A stretch of DNA of 64,000 nt from NCBI GenBank assembly GCA_964034945.1, contig OZ035960.1, positions 66,991,936 through 67,055,935 on the forward strand, read 5' to 3'. Below the pieces are notes generated by a model. That model was not told the origin of the DNA. It made no database searches and was given only the letters and a program-made list of their open reading frames with translations. The first letter of the stretch is position 1. Each line of letters starts with the position of its first letter. Of the stretch, positions 52,956 to 63,989 are shown piece after piece. Source of the DNA: Chrysopilus asiliformis. Taxonomy: Eukaryota > Arthropoda > Insecta > Diptera > Rhagionidae. The translations under genes and the position numbers were made by a program.

Positions 52956-54958
52956 TCTTTATATATAAAAATGAATCGTGGTCCGTTTGACTATCCATAA
53001 CTCGGCTGAATATAATCCGATTTGCATGGGGTTTTTTTTGTTGGATTCTTATTGCAACATATAAAAACACAACGGAGCCGAAAATTGGAAATTTCTACCG
53101 GAAAAGTTGGAAAATCTTGGAAAACCGAAATTGCATACTTTCAGGGGAGCGGTTTTCTGGTTTGCACTTTCAGTAATTCCAAATCAAAAATCTCGAATCT
53201 TTTTTCGTTTTGTTGGAAAAGTCGAGAAAAATTTTGGGGAAAAACGGGAATATCGGAAAAATTGAAATTTGCATATTGTATGGGTTATGGTATGGAAGGA
53301 GAAAATATTGTATTTGGAATTCAAAAACGGAAAATTTTGTACCTCACAATAATTTTATCGCCAACAGATGGCGTTACGCTCTCAGACTCGCGTTTGACAA
53401 CTGAGAAATATATTCGCTCTTTCCTCATTGATGATTGATGCGAAGCGGTTGTTTATCGATATAGTGCGCAAATTATCGCTGTTTTTCCCACTTTTAAATC
53501 GTCGAAAGTATTTTATTTTGTGTACAACGAAGTGAATCAAGGAATTTACTTAGTGACCAAGTAAAATTAAATGGATTGGTGTTGTCATTATTCATTTTGT
53601 GGAGAACGAATTTAAATAATGTATTTTGTCACCAACCAATTCGTTTATTTAAAATAAATCTATTTGTATGGGAGAGGGAGGTAGGAGTGGTCCAACTGAA
53701 TAGATAAGTTGTATAAAATCATATTCTAAACAAATTTCGTCTTTATAAACTTTTCGATACGATGCACAGTTTTCGAGAAAATAAAGAAAAAGTATTCAAT
53801 TTGTATCAAGGAGGGGAAAGAGGTAGTCTAACTAAATTTTGATGTATAGATAAGTTATGTAAAATCATATTCAAAAGACATTTTAGCTTTATAAATTTTT
53901 CAATGCGATTCACCTTTTTTGAGAAAATTGCGTAAAAAGTCTCATTTATATGGAGAAGGGAATGGTCCGATTTTGCCAGTTCAAGAACTTGCGCATTGCC
54001 ATTTACGAGAAACGCAACTGTAAATATTTCAAATCTCTAGCTCAATCCTTCCGAAAGTTATGATATTCACGGATATATAGACGGACAGACGACCGAGAGA
54101 CAGACGGGCAGACAGACGGTCGGACATGCCAAAATCAAAATCTTTTGTCATCCCAAACACCCTGGTGTAGTTCATTTTTGTGTCCAGCGATTGGTTTGAT
54201 AAGTTACAACTAAATCTAATATACTTCAATATGATTCTCATATAGTGTGGAGGTCCCCAATCTGGAGTGCAGCAACAAACTTATTGGGGTGCGGAAGCGT
54301 TTTTTTTTTGATTTGTGCGATAGTTATAAATTTTTTTGATTTGTGAGATGGAGTAATGTATAACCAACATAGACTATGTATCTTGACCACGGTTTATAGT
54401 TAGGTGTGGTCGCGGTATCGGCTCCCCTTTCACCCCCTCACCTGTTAACTTCTGAACCACTGAAGGGATTTGAATACGGTTTTCAGTGTTGGGCAGGTCA
54501 ATCATAAAAGAAATTTTCATCCACTCAAACTACTCCGCTCTACATGGTGCGAGCCCCCTCTCCTGCTATCTACCAAACTACAGAACGGATTTTTATACAA
54601 TTTTTAGTGTTGGATAGGTTATCTGTCAGGGTAAATTTTCGACCAATCCCCTTCTCAGCTATCTCTGAAACTATTTTATGGTTGTTCAACATATGTTACA
54701 ACATAAATGCAAAAATCTTAAGGGTCTGGCAATAAGGGAATTCGCTCTATTCCCTTTCTCCCAAGCAGATGGAAAAAATATTTGCAATTTTCTTGAAAAC
54801 AGTGCGTCATACCAAAAAAATTATGAACAAAAAATTGTTTGAAATATAATTACTGCATAATTTTTCTATACATCAAAATACTTTTGAAAAAAAAAAAGGA
54901 TTTTTTCATATTCAAAAATTTATTACTACCCGGGCAACGCCGGGTTCTTTCAAGCTAG
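52956..54958 (+). mobile_element. Non-autonomous Helitron in the piggyBac element
   Basis: It begins A|TCTTTATATATAAAAATG and ends with hairpin ACCCGG-GCAACG-CCGGGT (54928-54945), 9 bp, then CTAG|T (54955-54958). This is a textbook Helitron 3' end. The body includes 'CATAACTCGGCTGAATATAATCCGATTTG'-type sequence split over 52997-53025 and no helicase. Confidence 0.82.
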
Positions 54959-55203
54959 TATATTTAAAAAAAATGATAAATTACTTCAATTAGGTTAATT
55001 GTAATATATTATATTAATTATAAATTCATTCATTAGGTTATTGAAACATAATATTCAAATTCCTAATCATAAATTAATTTTCGTGTGATTCAAGATCCAC
55101 AACATATATTTTTTTTACTATACAGTATAATAAAGAGTACAGCAAACCTATAACATAAATAGCAATTCGAAATTTTATTTCAATTCTGAATCAGAAACCT
55201 ATA
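54959..55203 (-). other. piggyBac 3' flank between Helitron and Tc1 insertions
   Basis: AT-rich remnant of the host piggyBac element, downstream of its transposase stop. No frame. Confidence 0.5.
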
Positions 55204-55239
55204 TACAGTATCCCGCCACCAAATTAGGAACACTTAATG

Positions 55240-55838
55240 CCCAGTTTTTCAGTGAAAGTTTAAACTCCGTTTAACAGGCGATAAAGTTTAAACTGCCGTT
55301 TAACACGAAATTGTGTTTTTCAATGACAGTTTATCTCTAACCAAAAGTTTAAACGGAGTTTAACTTAAACGGCCATGGATGAGGGTTTAAACTGCCGTTT
55401 TTTCAAAACTTTTTTGTCATTTGTAGATCCACGAAGAATAAAACACATAAAAATGGACTGCATCACTTTTTTTTGCTCTCCACAATTTCACTATATTTTT
55501 TTTACATACTTGAAACACAATTACAACCGAAATAACAACCGAAATCACAACCGAAATCACAACCGAAATAGCATCCGAAATAACAACCGAAATCACAACC
55601 AAAATAACAACCGAAATAACAACAGAAATAATAACCGAAATTAAAATTGTTTTATTTTTTATAGAATTTTATAATTAATGCGTAAACAAATATTACGAAA
55701 GTGATAACTAGACAAATACATCAATGATTTTATGACTGAAAAATTTGACATTTCAATATATTTTACTTGTATAGTAGACTGCAAAATTGACAAAAAAGTT
55801 TAAACTTTAGTTTAATAAAACGTTCAATTCCGTTTGCC
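55240..55838. repeat. Foreign block with GTTTAAAC repeats and a 12-bp minisatellite
   Basis: GTTTAAAC occurs five times (about 55257, 55287, 55346, 55386, 55799), in contexts such as TTTAAACTCCGTTTAA and TTTAAACGGAGTTTAA that pair with one another. At about 55523-55642 a tandem array of AACAACCGAAAT units (about ten, with variants) gives an Asn-Arg-rich frame of no evident function. The block interrupts the Tc1 transposase just after its catalytic Glu. Confidence 0.75.
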
Positions 55839-56786
55839 TGAACAGTTCTCGATGGCGTTAAGATCCGGAGAATTGCCTGCCCACGGTAGAATGCTTACGT
55901 TATTGTCATTAAGGAATTTTGTGCTGTCTTTTGACGTGTGGCACGGTGCACCATCCTGCATAAATGTGTATTCTGCAGTTGGACACTCTAGACTATCCAT
56001 ATATGGTAATAAATAGTTTTCCAGAACACCTTTGTATTGGACAGTGTTCATTGTTCCATTGACAAAATACAGTGGACCTGGTCCTTCATGGGTTATGCAG
56101 CTCCAAATCATAACTGAGGGTGGATGTTTGACTTGTTTTTGTACACAGTCTTCCCTGAACCGTTCATGAGGCCTCCTCCGTACGAACTTGACCGACTCAG
56201 TCACAGCTTGTAACCGGCATTCATCGCTGAAGATTATCTGAAAAAATTGCAGAAAAAAAAATTGATGCTATGCAATAAATAAATTCTAAAAACGATCACT
56301 ATTTTTAAGGAAATTGTAACAAACCTCCTTCCAATAGTTTTCCTGATAATTTCGGTGAAGTTTTGCCCAAATTAATCGCTGCTTTTTCATTCTCAACGTT
56401 AGTTTGGGCTTTTTTGCTGGTCGTCGACATTTTAAATGATTTGCTTTAAATATTCTTTCGATGCTTCTGAGTGAAATATCGACACCGCTCTCATTCAGTT
56501 CCTTAGCGATTTCCAAAGCTGGTTTCCTTCGATTGTTAAGAGCTAATGAGATTACTTTTCTCTTAGTTCGGTCCGTTATTTTTGACTTAGTTCCACAATT
56601 CTTTCTCTGGTTTTCCTGCATCTCCATATTGTCTCGCGTGTTCTTAACCTTTTTCGCAATTCTTGCGACAGTTGTAAGGCCCACATTGCTGTTTTCTGCT
56701 ATCTGTCTGTAAGAAAATATCTTGGCGTTCAAGTAAGCTGCAATTTCTGACTTCTTTGTTGGAGAAATATCCTTATTTTTGCCCAT
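55839..56786 (-). pseudogene. Tc1-like transposase, two exons, C-terminus lost
   Basis: Exon 1 (56786-56325) holds a paired-type DNA-binding region with two helix-turn-helices ('SPTKKSEIAAYLNAKIFSYR', 'RRKPALEIAKELNESGVDIS'). The intron 56238-56324 (87 bp) has GTTTG donor and TTTCAG acceptor. Exon 2 (from 56237) has the first catalytic Asp in 'IIFSDECR', then 'PPSVMIWSCITHEGPG', the second Asp in 'FMQDGAPCHTS' and Glu in 'SPDLNAIEN'. There are 34 residues between the last two, so DD34E. The frame then enters unrelated sequence and stops. An intron in a Tc1 gene is uncommon. Confidence 0.85.
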
Positions 56787-57190
56787 TTTTTTAAAAAATA
56801 ACACCGTTCCGTGATCTACAGAAATTCTCCACACAATGAGTAGCTAATAATTTTTTTTTCCAATATTACTTACCAACAAATATTCCACAATACCAAAATG
56901 GGCACAAAATTATAATTCAAGCATTTTAAAATACTTAAATAATACAAAACAAGTAAAATGCGACACTTCTAAATACCCTCATTTAACTCCATTTTTCATA
57001 TAGTGCCCTTGTGGGTGCACACATTAATATTTTAGACGTCGTATATTTTGAGAAACGTCTAACACAGTGTGCTCCAATGGAAAAGTAATAAAAATAATTT
57101 CAATAACCTGGATACCAAACAAAGGAGGCGTTTTTCCTCTTTAAAATAATAAAATTGCAAGTGTTCCTAATTTTATGGCGGGGTACTGTA

Positions 57191-57391
57191 GTAATAGTAT
57201 TGAATTTGCCACAATTTTTACATACGTAGATTTAGCTTTGTGAACATTTTCCGCACACATATTTTTTGCATATCTTACAAATAGTCGTGGTTTTATTATT
57301 ATTACAATGTCCTATTTGACACCATTTACGTGCATGAAGGCTACCACTTGAACTTGGTATACCAGCTAATGGTATATTAGCTTCTGGTGAT
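57191..57391 (-). pseudogene. piggyBac transposase C-terminal Cys-rich domain
   Basis: The minus strand reads 'RKWCQIGHCNNNNKTTTIC', 'KICKKYVCGKCSQ', the C-x-n-C-x2-C pattern of the Zn-binding domain at the end of piggyBac transposases, which binds the subterminal DNA. It ends at the Tc1 insertion. Its upstream part continues after the DINE-like copy at 57993. Confidence 0.75.
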
Positions 57392-57992
57392 TATACCCGT
57401 ATGGTGAAACCAAAGGGTATATTAACTTTGCCTTACCGTTTGTAACGCCAAGATCCCGTCATCACACACAAAAATGAATTACACCAGTGTGTTTAGAATG
57501 ATAAAAATAATTAATTTCTGCATGTCCGTCCGTCTGTCTGTCTGTCCGTCTGTCTGTCCGTCTGTCTGTCTGTCTGTCCGTCTGTCCGTCTGTCCGTCTG
57601 TCTGTGGCGCGGATTGCGGGCGCACGGATTGAGCTAGAGACTTGAAATTTTGCACAGATTCGTTTTTCGTAAAATGCGAGGCTAAGTTCGTTAATGGGCA
57701 AAAATGGACCATTAGCGGGGGTACCCCCCATACGAACGAAAACGTTTTTTGCGAATATCTCAAAAACGGTACATGTTATCAAAAAAGTCCAAGAACGAAA
57801 GTTATTTAGGATATGATTCTACATAAAACTCCCATACATCAAAATCCGATTGGAATAAATTTTAAAAATTCTTATTGGAAAGTTTGACTTCAAAGTGGAA
57901 TTTTGGTACAACTGTTCGAATTTTGATACGAATATCACCATACGGGTCTCCAATGATTGCCAGATTGGCAATTATAGCTTTTGTTATGTTTT
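57392..57992 (+). repeat. Full DINE-like (Helentron-type) copy with TCYG microsatellite
   Basis: About 600 bp from TATACCCGTATGG to GCTTTTGTTATGTTTTT. The microsatellite of TCTG/TCCG tetramers spans about 57526-57605. The two sides restore the piggyBac frame, so the borders are good to a few bases. It is the most complete of at least four copies in the window. Confidence 0.78.
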
Positions 57993-58314
57993 TCTTTTGA
58001 AATCTGGTATTCAGAAGAAAGTTCTTCACCTAAACGAAACAAAAACTCCTTTTTTGATATATTTTCACCTGTCGTGTTTTTATACAATATCCAGGCATTT
58101 ATTCCAGCAAAATCTATAATATTGAAAAAAACTTGAAATTGCCATCTTCTGGAAACTGATTTGACACTATATTTTCGTCCCATTTGGTTAGTCACATCGA
58201 CGCCACATTTAGTATTGCTATAAAAGGACATAGTTTCGGGTAATTTCTTATTAGTTTTATCAATTTGGACGTGTTTCTGCTTTGTACTTAGTAAAAGTAC
58301 ATTCTTTTTCGGTT
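57993..58314 (-). pseudogene. piggyBac transposase catalytic-domain fragment
   Basis: The minus strand reads 'KLPETMSFYSNTKCGVDVTN' and 'QMGRKYSVKSVSRRWQFQVF', then 'NIIDFAGINAWILYK'. This matches the final part of the DDE_Tnp_1_7 core ('tKgGVDv.DQm...RRWp...F.nl.D.a..Na...y'). In the usual motif the second part of 'GVDVxDQM' has an aspartate; here it is Asn, so a catalytic residue appears lost. The fragment is bounded by the TIR element at 58315 and the DINE-like copy at 57992. Confidence 0.85.
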
Positions 58315-59248
58315 TAGGGTCAAAGTGGGTAAATGTAAACAGGGGTAATTGTAAACACTATTGGTTGTCCCCAAACTGCTATTCCTTCTTAGCTTATCGA
58401 GATAATATATTGGAAATTGATCTTTTGTCTCACTGCGGACACGTGGCACAATAGATCTAAGAGAGGGTTCGTTCTGTAGGAGCTGTCAAAAAAAGTGCTT
58501 CTTTTTAGTGTGATTTCAGTTTTCCTAAGAGGGAAAAGAATTATATTTTGAAGGGATTTTTAAAAGAAGGATGTATGTTTTAGCTTAATATATGAACAAT
58601 ATAGTTGCTTGAGATAGGTTTTATATGTTAATTGTTGGCTATAAACAAACTGTGAAAAATTATTGTCTGTTTACATTTACCCACTCATTTGTAACCTCAT
58701 GTCCAAATGTAAACACAATGGGGTTAACGTAAACAATTTCTGGCAAATGTAATCACCCTTTTTATACCCGTATGGTGAAACCAAAGGGTATATTAACTTT
58801 GCCTTACTGTTTGTAACGCCAAGATCCTGTCATCACACACAAAAATGAATTATACCAGTATGTTTAGAATGACAAAAAAAAAATTAACTTCTGCATGTCC
58901 GTCCGTCCGTGTTACTGTGGCGCGGGTTGCGGGCGCATGGATTGAGATAGAGACTTGAAATTTTGCGCAGATACGTATATAAAAAAAAGGATAAAAAAGG
59001 TGTTTACCTTTACCCCATTTTTCAAAAATTTGAAAAAAAATATAGGGGTAAAAGTAAACATCCAATTTTGTAAAAAATTAAGGACCTATAATTTTGAAAT
59101 CACATGGAATGGGCAATAAATAGACAACAAATTTTAACATAATATATCAAAACTCCGCTGTTAGTGATTTAATTTAAAAAAAACCATTACAAAGTTGAAA
59201 AAATATCCAAAAAGTGAAAATCGTTTACAATCACCCCCCTTGACCCTA
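58315..59248. mobile_element. Unclassified TIR element with GGGTAAATGTAAAC repeats
   Basis: Ends TAGGGTCAA(A/G)(G)(T/G)GGGT and inward (A/G)(A/T)TGTAAAC match over about 27 bp as inverted repeats. Motifs like GGGGTAA(T/A)TGTAAACA recur in both orientations near both ends. It has no coding frame. The interior contains a DINE-like copy at 58763-58985. No clear target duplication was seen; it cuts the piggyBac gene. Confidence 0.6.
58763..58985 (+). repeat. DINE-like copy, 3'-truncated
   Basis: It runs from TATACCCGTATGG to GAAATTTTGCGCAGATACG and then ends, with the TIR element continuing. Confidence 0.65.
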
Positions 59249-60046
59249 CTCTTGTAAATAGTAAGTGTATAGGGTTAGGCACTCGAACTGCAACTTTTGA
59301 AAAAACCATAATTTTTTTGTTTGAAATTATTTTTATTTATTCCAAAGTACAAAATGTGTGAAAAACATTCAAATTTTAGATTTGATTCATTTTGGCTCGA
59401 TGTGGCCACCTTTTGCCTTGATGATTTGTTTCAATCGGTCGTAAAACGCGTTGCAAGCTGCCCGAATGTGATTGGCTGGTATTTTGGCCCATTCGCGCTC
59501 AATGGCTTTCTTCAGCGCATTCACACTGGTAAATTTTTTAGTGCGCACCTTGCTCTCTAAGATGGACCAGATAGAAAAATCCATTTGGTTTGCGTCTGGG
59601 GAATTCGATAGCCATTGTGTGGACGAAATGAACACTGGGACGTTGGTTTTTAGCCATTCTTGATTTTCACGTGATCGATGTGACGGTGCCGAGTCTTGTT
59701 GAAATGTCTATCGCTTGCGACCGAAATGTTTGTTTGCCCATGGCTTCAAAGCACGCTCCAAAACCTTTTCCTAATAATATTTTGCATTCACCTTGACGCC
59801 AGGCTCGATAAAAACGATAGGAGAGCGACCATCGGCAGTCACGGCTAGGGATGCTCATTCGAAAAAAACATCGATGTTTTTTTCGATGCAATACATCGCA
59901 ATGCTACATCGATGTTTTACGATGCATCGAATGAAAACATCGATGTTTTTCGATGTATCGAAATCAGCTTGCCTAGAAGTTTTGAACTGAATAGGGATTG
60001 GAAAAAGTACTGTATTTAATAAATAAAACAACTTGTTTATTTGAAT

Positions 60047-60357
60047 TTATAAATTCCATTGTTCTTTATTTAGAGTTTGCATAAACAAAAGTTTATTCAG
60101 TCTTTTCCCAGTCAGTCTATTCCGTCTTTGGTTGAGAACCTGCGCCGCTTTTGAAAAAAGTCTTTCTGAAGGCACAGAACTACCCACCATAGTTAAATAT
60201 TTAAATGCAACCTTGTACAATTCCGGAAACTGCATTTTAATATCTTTCCATACTTCTAAAGGATTTTCATTAAAACGGCTTACTGGGCTTCTTAAATAAA
60301 CCGATATTTCATCACCTAGACTGTCTTCGGGTTTATTTAGCCTCCAATTTCGATTAA
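60047..60357 (-). pseudogene. hAT transposase C-terminal dimerisation region
   Basis: 'FPELYKVAFKYLTMVGSSVP' and 'SERLFSKAAQVLNQRRNRLT' are the hallmark of the hAT C-terminal dimerisation domain. It belongs to the same gene as 60358-61473 but is in another frame after an internal deletion. Confidence 0.88.
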
Positions 60358-61473
60358 CTAATTTCTGGTGATCGCTCCAGAGATTGAAATTTGTTGTTGT
60401 TTTATCGGAACTGTCAGAATCGGACTCAATTCACTAGCTACACAACTCTGTTTAAACCAAGTAACAATTGATTTAATTTTTGTAAGTATAGTTTGCATCT
60501 CAGTCAATTGTAAAATACTGTGAGCAATTAAATTTAAAGTGTGAGCAAAACATGGAATATGCTTTTTCTTTCCAAATGCTAATTCGACAGCCTTTACCAT
60601 ATTGGCGGCGTTGTCGGTGACAACGGCAGATATCTTGTCCCCGTCGATACCCCACTCTGTGCAAGTATTTTTAAGCATTTCTGCTATGTATTCTGATGTG
60701 TGTCTTTCACCAAGTTGATAGACTCCTAGAGTCAATGAATAAAATTCAGTTTCGATACCGAAATGTGCGGTTACACCTAAAAAGCTACGCATCTGCATAT
60801 CCGACCAAATGTCACTTGTTAAAGTGATAAATTCCACAGTAGACAATTTAGTTTTAATTACAAGTGACAGAGAGTCGTACCTGTTATCAAGCCAACGCGT
60901 TACAGTAGCCCTGCTGGGAATTTTGTAGTGAGGAGCAGTAACTTTTAATAAATTTTTGAAGCCTTCGTCCTCTACAATTGAAATAGGATGACTGTCTTTA
61001 CATATCATAAACAATATACAGTTGTTTATTTTTGTGGCCTTATCTCCAGTATCGTAGTATGCATAAATGTCATTAAAACTTTTTTTTATAGTTTTCTGTC
61101 GCTTGAAAGGTAGTAATTCTGCATCATCAGTGTCAACGGCAGCTATATTAGAATTAAAATCGGCTTCTAAAGTCGGCTTTCCCGCAGCGCCGGTAGTATT
61201 CTTGGAATTATTGAATTCGGATTCAATAGCTGCACATTGCTTCTCTGAAGCTGAAGTACTTTGTGTATATAAACAAGCTCTTTGACGTACATCAGGATCA
61301 GAATTTGAAGAAATCTTCAAAAATTCAGCTTTGTGAATGTTTTTGATATGATGCATTAAATTGGTAGTATTACCCGCAGACTTTAAAATTCTGTGGCAGA
61401 TTTTACACTTGGCTGCCTTACAATCTATTTTTTCGAAAAACTTCCACACCGAACTTTTTTTATTAGGTGCCAT
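60358..61473 (-). pseudogene. hAT transposase, BED finger and catalytic N-part
   Basis: From ATG at 61473, a BED zinc finger ('SVWKFFEKIDCKAAKCKICH', then 'NLMHHIKNIH') is followed by a linker and the RNase-H-like core: 'ITLTSDIWSDMQMRSFLGVT' with the first Asp, 'ISAVVTDNAANMVKAVELAF' with the second, and 'HIPCFAHTLNLIAHSIL'. The protein stops at 'ISGAITRN', where about 200 residues normally lie before the C-terminal domain. It resembles ZBED-related hAT transposases. The finger may still bind element ends, but catalysis is unlikely. Confidence 0.88.
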
Positions 61474-62710
61474 GATGAATTTAAAAAAAAATTGTGTCAA
61501 GTCAAGTGCATTAGGCATAAAATAGCACAGTGCATGTCAAAAAATTCAGTGTTGCCAAACATCGTAAACTACTAAACTTTTGAATTTTAATCCTTAAGGA
61601 AACCACATAAGCTCTAATAGTCTTAAATTGGAATCTACATTACTACCGCCAGATCCCATGATCCCATGATACTATCCCATGAAACTATATTATATGCCAT
61701 ATGTAGTATGCAAACAAACCAAAATATTTATCCAGCTGCTGACTGGATGTTTTCTATTTGGCCAGCTCTAAAACCTTGTGTGCATGGTAGAGAAAATTGT
61801 AGAGTAATTAGAAATTTGCTCGTATTTAAATCTTTCGATGTATCGAAAGAAATACATCGATGCATCGAATAAATGCAGATCGATTTGATACATCGGATTG
61901 ATTCGATGTATCGAATCAAAAACATCGATGTTTCCGATGCATCGATGTTTTATGAGCATCCCTAGTCACGGCCGCCCAAACCATCACTTGGGGTGATGTT
62001 GCTTTCTGGTGGCCAACCGCTGGCTCAAATTATCGTATGAGCGTTCGGTCAAGTAAACACGGTCGTTTTGGGAGTTTACGAATTGCTCTATTGGGAAATT
62101 TTTCTCGTTGGAAAACACAATATTCGGAAATTCGCCACGTTCGGCCAAAGCAACCAATTCCTTCGCTCTTTTCAGCCGCTGCTCTTTTTGCGCCACTGTA
62201 AGATCATGAGCCTTTTGGAACTTGTAGGGCTTAACTTTGAGCTCATTTTCAAGTATCCGGCGCATTGATCGTTGCGATATTTTCAGCTCTTTTGCCATTT
62301 GATTCCCACTGCGGCGAGGATTTCGCTCAAGCCGCTTCTTTACTTTTCGAACCATCTCACGTGATGTTGCTGTCTTATTATGACCACCACCATGGCGTTT
62401 TTTTTATACTGCCAGTATCGTTGTTACGTTTTATAGTGCGAGACACAAAAGATTTATTCACTTGTAAATGATTTAACTGACGAACAATTTCACATTGTAA
62501 TTTTCCAGCCAAAAATAATGCAATCACACTATTACGTTTGAATTCCATCACGTACAACTTTTTTCGTATTAAACTCAGACCAAAATGCTTTTGTACGCTT
62601 GTAAACAATAGACTGAAGTGTCATTAGCTAAATTTTACAGTTGTGGTACGACCGGTTTGGAAACTATAGCAGCATGAAGTTGGTTGCAGTTCGAGTGCCT
62701 AACCCTGTAC

Positions 62711-62898
62711 ATGCATTTGATTTATAAAGCAACGTTGAAAAAGAAGCCACGCTATATTTCTTTTCTTTGCAAATATTTGGGAGTTTCCTTTTATTTCCAC
62801 GTATTTTCCCGTAATCATGAATTTACCGTTATCACGAATTATGTCATTATCACCCGCATGACATTTTTTTGATCGTGCTACAATTACGCAGTATTTAT
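62711..62898. other. piggyBac internal remnant between insertions
   Basis: 188 bp between the mariner TA and a DINE-like copy. An open minus-strand frame here has no recognisable piggyBac motif; it may be intron or leader of the host element. Confidence 0.4.
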
Positions 62899-63752
62899 TA
62901 TACCCGTATGGTGAAACCAAAGGGTATATTAACTTTGCCTTAGATCCCGTCATCACACAAAAATGAATTACACTAGTGTGTTTAGAATGATAAAAAAAAA
63001 ATTAAAAATTTTTTTTTAAAAAAAGCTTTTATTAAAAAAGATTAGTGCATTATATAGGGGTAAAAGTAAACATCCAATTTTGTAAAAAATTAAGGACCTA
63101 TCATTTTGAAATCACATGGAATGGGCAATAAATAGACAACAAATTTTAACATAATATATCAAAACTCCGCTGTTAGTGATTTAATTTAAAAAAAACCATT
63201 ACAAAGTTGAAAAAATATCCAAAAAGTGAAAATCGTTTACAATCACCCTAAAACAATAAAATAAAAATTTATCTCGCTTTTAAAAAGCTTTTATATTTGT
63301 GATACACAGCGTTCAGAAAATTATTTTTTTCTTTTTAGTGCATTCTTTTTTAATAAAAGCTTTTTTTTAAATTTTTTTTTTAATTTTTTTTATTTTGTTC
63401 TTTTTAGTCTTCGAATATATATCCTTACATTTGAGATGTCCTTACAGGCTTTTTAACTTGAGAATCGTATTCAGCGACCCCAAAAACCCCCAGAATAGAT
63501 TTTTTCCGGAAAATTTGGAGAAAGGGGTAATCACGTTATCCTTACAGGACCTTCCGTTATCCTTACTGACTTTTTAATGACAGATTCGGATTCAGCGACC
63601 CCAAAAACCCCCAGAATAGATTTTTTTCCGGAAAATTTGGAGAAAAGGATAATCACGTTATCCTTACAGGACCTCCCGTTATCCTTACTGACTTTTTAAT
63701 GAAAAATCTTATTGGAAAATTTTAGATTGGCAATTATAGCTTTTGTTATGTT
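62899..63752 (+). repeat. DINE-like copy interrupted by a fold-back and minisatellite units
   Basis: The head (TATACCCGTATGG) is at 62899 and the tail (AATTATAGCTTTTGTTATG) ends near 63752. Between them are AAAGCTTTTATTAAAAAAGA repeats in inverted orientation (about 63020-63042 and 63345-63370) enclosing a 200-bp copy of 59041-59236. Two inverted units of the GGGGTCGCTGA minisatellite family follow at about 63450-63700. Confidence 0.65.
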
Positions 63753-63989
63753 TATTTATTATAACTGTGCAAAACTCATTCCATCACATAGAAAAATGTA
63801 TAAGTACCGATCATAATCAAAAACTTTTTTATTTTGAATAAAAAAATAAAACTAACCGTCTAATATTATTCATTTAATTTTCGCTACAAATGTCGTGACA
63901 TAATTTCAAAATAAAAAATTTAGGTGAAGAAGGAATTTTAAAATAAAATTGTAAAACCAGTGATTTTGACTGGTGTGGTAATTCTAGTG
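63753..63989. other. Right terminal region of the piggyBac element
   Basis: AT-rich sequence ending in CCAGTGATTTTGACTGG, then GGTAATTCTAGTG and TTAA (63990-63993). No gene. Confidence 0.65.

Larger units (their letters stand above)
55206..57188 (-). mobile_element. Tc1-like DD34E transposon
   Basis: Ends CAGTA(T/C)CCCGCCA(C/T)(C/A)AAAT followed by TAGGAACACTT are inverted at both sides and flanked by TA (55204-55205, 57189-57190). The transposase is on the minus strand. The part between the left end and the transposase (about 55240-55838) does not look like Tc1 sequence and seems to replace the end of the gene. Confidence 0.88.
59846..61964 (-). mobile_element. hAT transposon inside the mariner element
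   Basis: Ends TAGGGATGCTCAT / ATGAGCATCCCTA and an 8-bp duplication GTCACGGC (59838-59845, 61965-61972). Both ends carry many copies of ACATCGATG and CGATGCATCG. The encoded transposase is BED-finger type and internally deleted. The mariner coding sequence is continuous across one copy of the duplication, so borders are certain. Confidence 0.94.
59387..62548 (-). pseudogene. DD37D mariner-like transposase, broken
   Basis: From the ATG at 62548 ('MEFKRNSVIALFLAGK') the gene runs through two DNA-binding helices. A frame change in an A8 run at 62399-62406 follows, then 'NPRRSGNQMAKELKISQRSM', then 'NIVFSNEKNF', where the first catalytic Asp is Asn. The hAT element interrupts at 'VTADGRSP'. The end (59387-59837) has the second Asp in 'QQDSAPSHRS' (frame-shifted) and the third in 'SPDANQMDFSIW', 37 residues later. 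Shifts, an insertion and a missing catalytic residue make it inactive. Confidence 0.85.
59270..62708 (-). mobile_element. DD37D mariner-like transposon with hAT insertion
   Basis: Inverted ends (T/C)AGGGTTAGGCACTCGAAC and on to TGCAAC are flanked by TA (59268-59269, 62709-62710). Without the hAT insert and its duplication it measures about 1.3 kb, the usual mariner length. The transposase is on the minus strand. Confidence 0.92.
52858..63989. mobile_element. piggyBac-like element, heavily nested
   Basis: TTAA at 52854-52857 and 63990-63993 flank ends CACTAGATATACC (left) and CACTAGAATTACC (right, complement). Both ends carry the palindrome ACCAGTCAAAAT(G/C)ACTGG a short way in. Inside, on the minus strand, are the C-terminal catalytic part and Cys-rich domain of a piggyBac transposase. 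At least six other elements have inserted, stretching it to 11.1 kb. The N-terminal half of the transposase was not found. Confidence 0.8.

Noticed and set aside
53022..53438. 138-codon frame inside the Helitron at 52956
   Set aside because: Repeat-derived composition and no Rep/helicase motif.
55375..55644. Asn-Arg-rich 89-codon frame
   Set aside because: Product of a 12-bp tandem repeat; no sign of a gene.
62699..62956. 85-codon frame as piggyBac N-terminus
   Set aside because: No piggyBac motif, and the frame runs across the mariner and DINE-like borders.
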